Made by a program: the position numbers and the translations under genes
Shown: piece by piece, positions 60,291-64,000 of the stretch
Numbering within the stretch: position 1 is the stretch's first letter
Layout: each line of letters starts with the position of its first letter
Notes under the pieces: model-generated
Seen by the model: only the letters and a program-made list of their open reading frames with translations
What the model was told of the DNA's origin: nothing
The model's database searches: none
Source: Macrothele yani
Taxonomy: Eukaryota > Arthropoda > Arachnida > Araneae > Macrothelidae
NCBI GenBank assembly: GCA_039090855.1
Contig: CM077013.1
Span: 140,079,240 to 140,143,239, forward strand
DNA: 64,000 bases
Direction of reading: 5' to 3'

Positions 60291-61711
60291 GCCTCGAGTT
60301 TTCTGTGATTTTGTTACCTATTAATCATTACGAAGCCCATAGCCGAAGTCTTGATCAGGTTTGTAAGATGTCAAATTGTTTCTTGACTGAGATATAAAGC
60401 AAGAATTACTGCACTGGGCTTGTAAAAGGAAGTATGCCGAAAGTTTATTTGGGCCAGTGGGCACTAAAGGATGTGGAAAAATGATAAACCGCTAGGGATC
60501 TAAGAGCGTAAATCTATGGAAAGGTTCTGTAGAAGTTTTGATTCAGCACATAACGCAGTTTAATTTTAAGGTATTTAATTTTCTGTGGCACCACATTTCT
60601 GTTTGAGGCAATGGAAATTGAGAATAGACTAACTTGTTATAGTGAAGCTTGTCGCAGTCTAACGCTTAAAGTATTAAAGCATTGTTACACGGACTTGCCG
60701 ATTGTGAAGCGATGCTGATTAGTTTACCTTCTATAGACTTTAAAGACTTTGCAATATTGTCGAGACTGCTGTTCCTCACTTGTGTAAAGGAATGGTGACC
60801 CCCTCGATTCAATATATACCTTTTCGACGTAGTGTTTCGTGACATAGTTCTCGTTGTCCGAATATAGACACTAACTCTGACTTCAGTCTCTCTCAGTATT
60901 GAGATTAGTCATATAAAGTGCATGTGACTTAAGGGTTAACTTACGTTCTTGCACTACATATTTCTAAAGACTCCTAAGTTCTTTCAAAGGTATATGCAGT
61001 CATACATATGCTATACCGTATCTCTACTGCAATTAGTTCAAAGGCACGGATTTGATTCAGCTTTGGGATGGTCACATTAGCAATTTTGCTTATACGAACG
61101 ACGCAAGTTACTGGATGCACTTTTATGTGTACGTAGTTTTCAGTTTAAAACTAGATATCAGACTTTATCATGCCAAATACATGTCTGGATAACATGATCA
61201 CGGCATTTCTGAAATATTTGGTATTCTGAACAATACCTGTTACATGCCCAAATTTCACTCGCTGTATTTCAGGCGCAATTTGAGTTTGAAACAAGTCTGC
61301 GTGACTCGGAGGATTTATGTAACTAGTTTCAATCTGAGTGGTCCACCTTGTGGCAATGGTCAGGCGCAGGCTTCTGGATAATTTCTAGAGTTCTAGGACA
61401 AGGCACGAGTTGTGGTCTTCCTACGACATTGGTTCTGAGCTTCTGCAGCATCTGATGACGCAGATTCGGTCCAATGGAGACTGGATCAGATTCTTATCTA
61501 GGAATTTCTTATTGCAGGGCTCTTGACCATCTGAGGATTGGATAAGGTTTAGGAGTGTTTGATAGAAAAACAAATTCTTTTGAAGGCTGGAAATGTTTAC
61601 AGTAAAATACTTTGGCTTTAAACCTGGGATTAAAAACTTTTCCAGAAATGGAATGGTTAACAGTGGAATCTTCCAAAACCTAATCGCTGTTTTGTCTATG
61701 AACTGTTTGTA
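60291..61711. other. No gene seen
   Basis: Nothing recognised. The 97-codon minus frame at 61421-61714 has no known motif. Confidence 0.4.
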
Positions 61712-62827
61712 CACCGATGAGTGATTACATTATAACCACCCCCCAGCTTGGAGAAATGAGCGCGCCTGGAAACTGAACGATGGCGCAGGTAAAGTTCATA
61801 GAGCAGTATATACACAACCCGAGGACCGGCTTTCGGTTAGTGTTTGGAGTCAGTGGGGAAATTCTGCCGATTTATCTGAGTTTGATAAGGAAAGCGTCGT
61901 GATGGAACTGCTATCTCGGAAGTGGGTTGTTCACGTGCTGCTGTTTTGATTACGTATCAAAAACGTGGGGCACAGATGGCCAAACGACGAACCGTCTTCC
62001 AGCTGTGTTGGTCCGCAGCTCACTGATGCCAGAGGGAGCGGAAACTGTCGCACGGTGTTCAGAGACCGCAGGGCCACAGTGTGACAAATAACCACCAGCT
62101 GCAACAGTGGTGATCAGGGCAATGTGTGCGAGCTTGGGCTTGCGTATGCGGAGATCCAGTTGGGCCCCCATGCTCAATCTCCAACGCATGTAATGGGCCA
62201 AAGATAGAGATTGTACAGCGGACGATTGGAAGAAAGTAGCCTGGTCTGACAAATCCTGGTGCATCACGTCGACGGCAGAGTGCGGATACGCAGACTACAA
62301 ACGGAGGTTATGGCACTTGGATGCACTGTTAAGCGGAAACAAACCGGCGGTGGTATGCTGTGGGAGATGTTTGTTTTCTTGGGACACTTTAGGCCTCATT
62401 ATCCCAATAACACAATCCCTGACAGCTGTCGGGTATCTGAACGTTGCGGACCAAGTTTATTCATTGTGAATGCTGGTGATTTCAATTACCAACAAAATAA
62501 TGCACCATGTCACACTGCCAGGATCGTCAAGGAGTGGTTAGAGGAACATGTTCGTGACTTTCTGTTAATGCCCTGGCCTCCAAATTCACCTGACAAATGA
62601 ACCCAATCGACCATTTGTGGTTCGACGTGGAAAAGCGGGTTCTCGCTGAATCACCACCACCGAAATGTAACTGAAGGACCTGCTGTTTACATCATGGTAC
62701 CATATACACCACGATACATATCGCCATTTTATCGAATCTATGCCTCGGTGCGTGGCAGCTGTTCTCCGGGCTAAAAAAGGGGTCCTAAAGCTTATTAGGT
62801 AGATCATAATATAATGGCTCGTCGGTG
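61712..62827 (+). mobile_element. Tc1-type transposon, family T2 copy 2
   Basis: Ends CACCGATGAGTGATTACATT and the inverted right end CACCGACGAGCCATTATATT form terminal repeats with a few mismatches. TA lies at both borders (61710-61711 and 62828-62829). The interior matches 35342-36516 (see that entry). At 1116 bp it is about 60 bp shorter than copy 1. Confidence 0.92.
61870..62760 (+). pseudogene. Tc1 transposase pseudogene (family T2)
   Basis: The clearest part is in the frame 62259-62600: TGGGMLWEMFVFLGHFRP (the GGGxMVWGxFxWxxLGPL strand), FNYQQNNAPCHTARIVKEWL (second catalytic Asp replaced by Asn in QNN where QDN is usual) and WPPNSPD (start of the SPDLNPIE motif). A frameshift follows. 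The N-terminal DNA-binding region is only faintly visible near 61870-62000, and the first Asp region (about 62230, AWSDKS-like) is in another frame. Confidence 0.85.
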
Positions 62828-62829
62828 TA

Positions 62830-64000
62830 TTTCTTTCCTTTGTGTCTAATTGCCTTCTAGAACAAGGATGTATAGCCATGCATTTCCGAAAACAGATGCT
62901 GATATTTTCATAAATCTTGTGTATGGTGAAATGATTCAGAAGTACACTTGCAAAAACTGCAAGATTAAGATGTGTGTTTATGGTTACAATTCCTGACTCT
63001 CAACCTGATTTTAAACAACTACTGCATTATGGTAGAAACAATGCAAAATAATGCTGCGGAATTGATCAACATGCCAAATGCTGTTGACAACTGTGCTTCA
63101 TGAAAATAGAAAGGACACAAATTAGCTATGCTAGTGTGTTAACTTCAAATGGAGGAGACTGATGTTTTAATGGGAGTGGTCTGAGGAAATTTGAAGGGGT
63201 GTCAGGGAGGGTTGTGTATCCCTGGTCCTTTTGCGTCGTGGAAGTGTGTGCTGAAGCAAATAAGTTCTAGTGGAGATTAGTGTGAAATCCCAGATCAATG
63301 CCAAAGTTCATCGAAGACCGTAATTGAAATATTTGCTCGTAATACAATGTGTGCAACACTGAGTAGGGATGGGAATGACGTTAACCTTACCTTCTTGCAT
63401 AAGAAAATTTCAGTTTGCCAGCGAATATCTTCTTGAACTCTCCTAATTGCTGTTTCTTCCTTGCGGAAGCTATGTAAAGCTGCGAGAGTAGAGGAAGTAA
63501 AATAGAGCTCTAGTGACATCTAGAGATTTTCTGGCCGACAAAACAGGCAGAACACCCCTATACCTAAATTCTAATTTGAGTATAGCGTGAAGCTCTTGTG
63601 AAGTACAAAACATGTTAAAGAGCTAACTAGGGAGAATTCTTTACACCAGAAGTGTGGGGTCTGGAAATCGTCCAAATTGGGATACCAGTCTCATTGTTCA
63701 TAAGCCCGTGTCTTTATGGACACTGATGGCAAACAGGTCCAGTGCGCACTGAAGAGAGCTGTGGTCCTGTTTGCCAGCATGAAGTCCAGTGTGAACTACA
63801 GAAGGCATGGAGTAAGTTTCTTTACCCACCTAGACTGCGTGAGGAATAATTTCGTGGAATCTTGAAAAAGATATAGCTACTAAGGATTTGAAGAAAGCGG
63901 CAGCTCGAAGAACTTCCAACTGGATACGTGATTTGGCGCTTATTAACTGAAAACTGATTTCTTCCCTGGAATCCTCGTTTTTAGGAGATTCGTGGCCCTA
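62830..64000. other. No gene seen; weak inverted repeat near 63716-63780
   Basis: No coding feature or elongase exon was recognised. ACTGATGGCAAACAGGTCCA (about 63721) and TGGTCCTGTTTGCCAGCATG (about 63761) form an imperfect inverted repeat of about 17 bases. The 74-codon minus frame at 63295-63519 has no domain. Confidence 0.4.

Noticed and set aside
1..64000. CRISPR arrays, bacterial operons, phage or integrase modules
   Set aside because: No regularly spaced identical repeats and no bacterial-type gene density; the window is eukaryotic.

Overview
This looks like non-coding, repeat-rich nuclear DNA of an animal, most likely an arthropod. It is AT-rich by eye, has no dense long ORFs and no operons, and the one recognisable host coding segment is a short exon with animal-type AG/GT splice borders. 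The many Tc1/mariner relics, tRNA-derived SINEs and RTE-like reverse transcriptase scraps suit an arthropod, but nothing here fixes the species.

Host gene: one exon at 59023-59213 (+) encodes the N-terminal part of an ELOVL-type very-long-chain fatty acid elongase (first membrane segment to the start of the second). No other exon of that gene was found, so the flanking DNA is probably its introns, with the start exon upstream or outside the window.

Mobile DNA, left to right: SINE-B copies (1.2 and 8.2 kb, -); a TTAA-flanked long-inverted-repeat MITE (2.76-3.17 kb); SINE-A (5.06 kb, with clear target duplication); a Tc1 relic with inner and outer terminal repeats (6.6-7.96 kb); a Tc1 copy with both ends (10.8-12.0 kb); a mariner relic (12.9-13.65 kb, -); a diverged tandem array of about 240-bp period (17 kb); SINE-A relics (18.7 and 19.5 kb); reverse transcriptase and Tc1 relics plus two foldback elements (22.7-25.3 kb); Repeat B split by a Tc1 copy (35.1-36.7 kb); an internally deleted Tc1 and small MITEs (36.9-37.8 kb); a Tc1 relic carrying a SINE-A (39-40.1 kb); SINE-C (40.3 kb); an RTE-like fragment (43.9-44.9 kb); Repeat B copy 2 (45 kb); Repeat A split by a Tc1 copy (45.8-48.6 kb); Repeat C copies (51.5 and 57.3 kb); a mariner relic and Repeat A copy 2 (53.8-55.5 kb); SINE-A (58.6 kb); and a second copy of the Tc1 family of 35.3 kb (61.7-62.8 kb).

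The most informative structures are two pairs of dispersed repeats in which one copy is interrupted by a Tc1 element and the other preserves the empty TA target. They fix element ends and relative ages from sequence alone. Repeat A also carries one near-consensus DR1-type nuclear-receptor motif per tandem unit and a GC-richer core with CRE-like TGACGTCA/TTACGTCA motifs. Several compact hairpins (49.1, 60.2 and 24.1 kb) are the best candidates for small-RNA-forming or template-switch structures. No rRNA, functional tRNA gene, CRISPR array or bacterial-type gene was seen.
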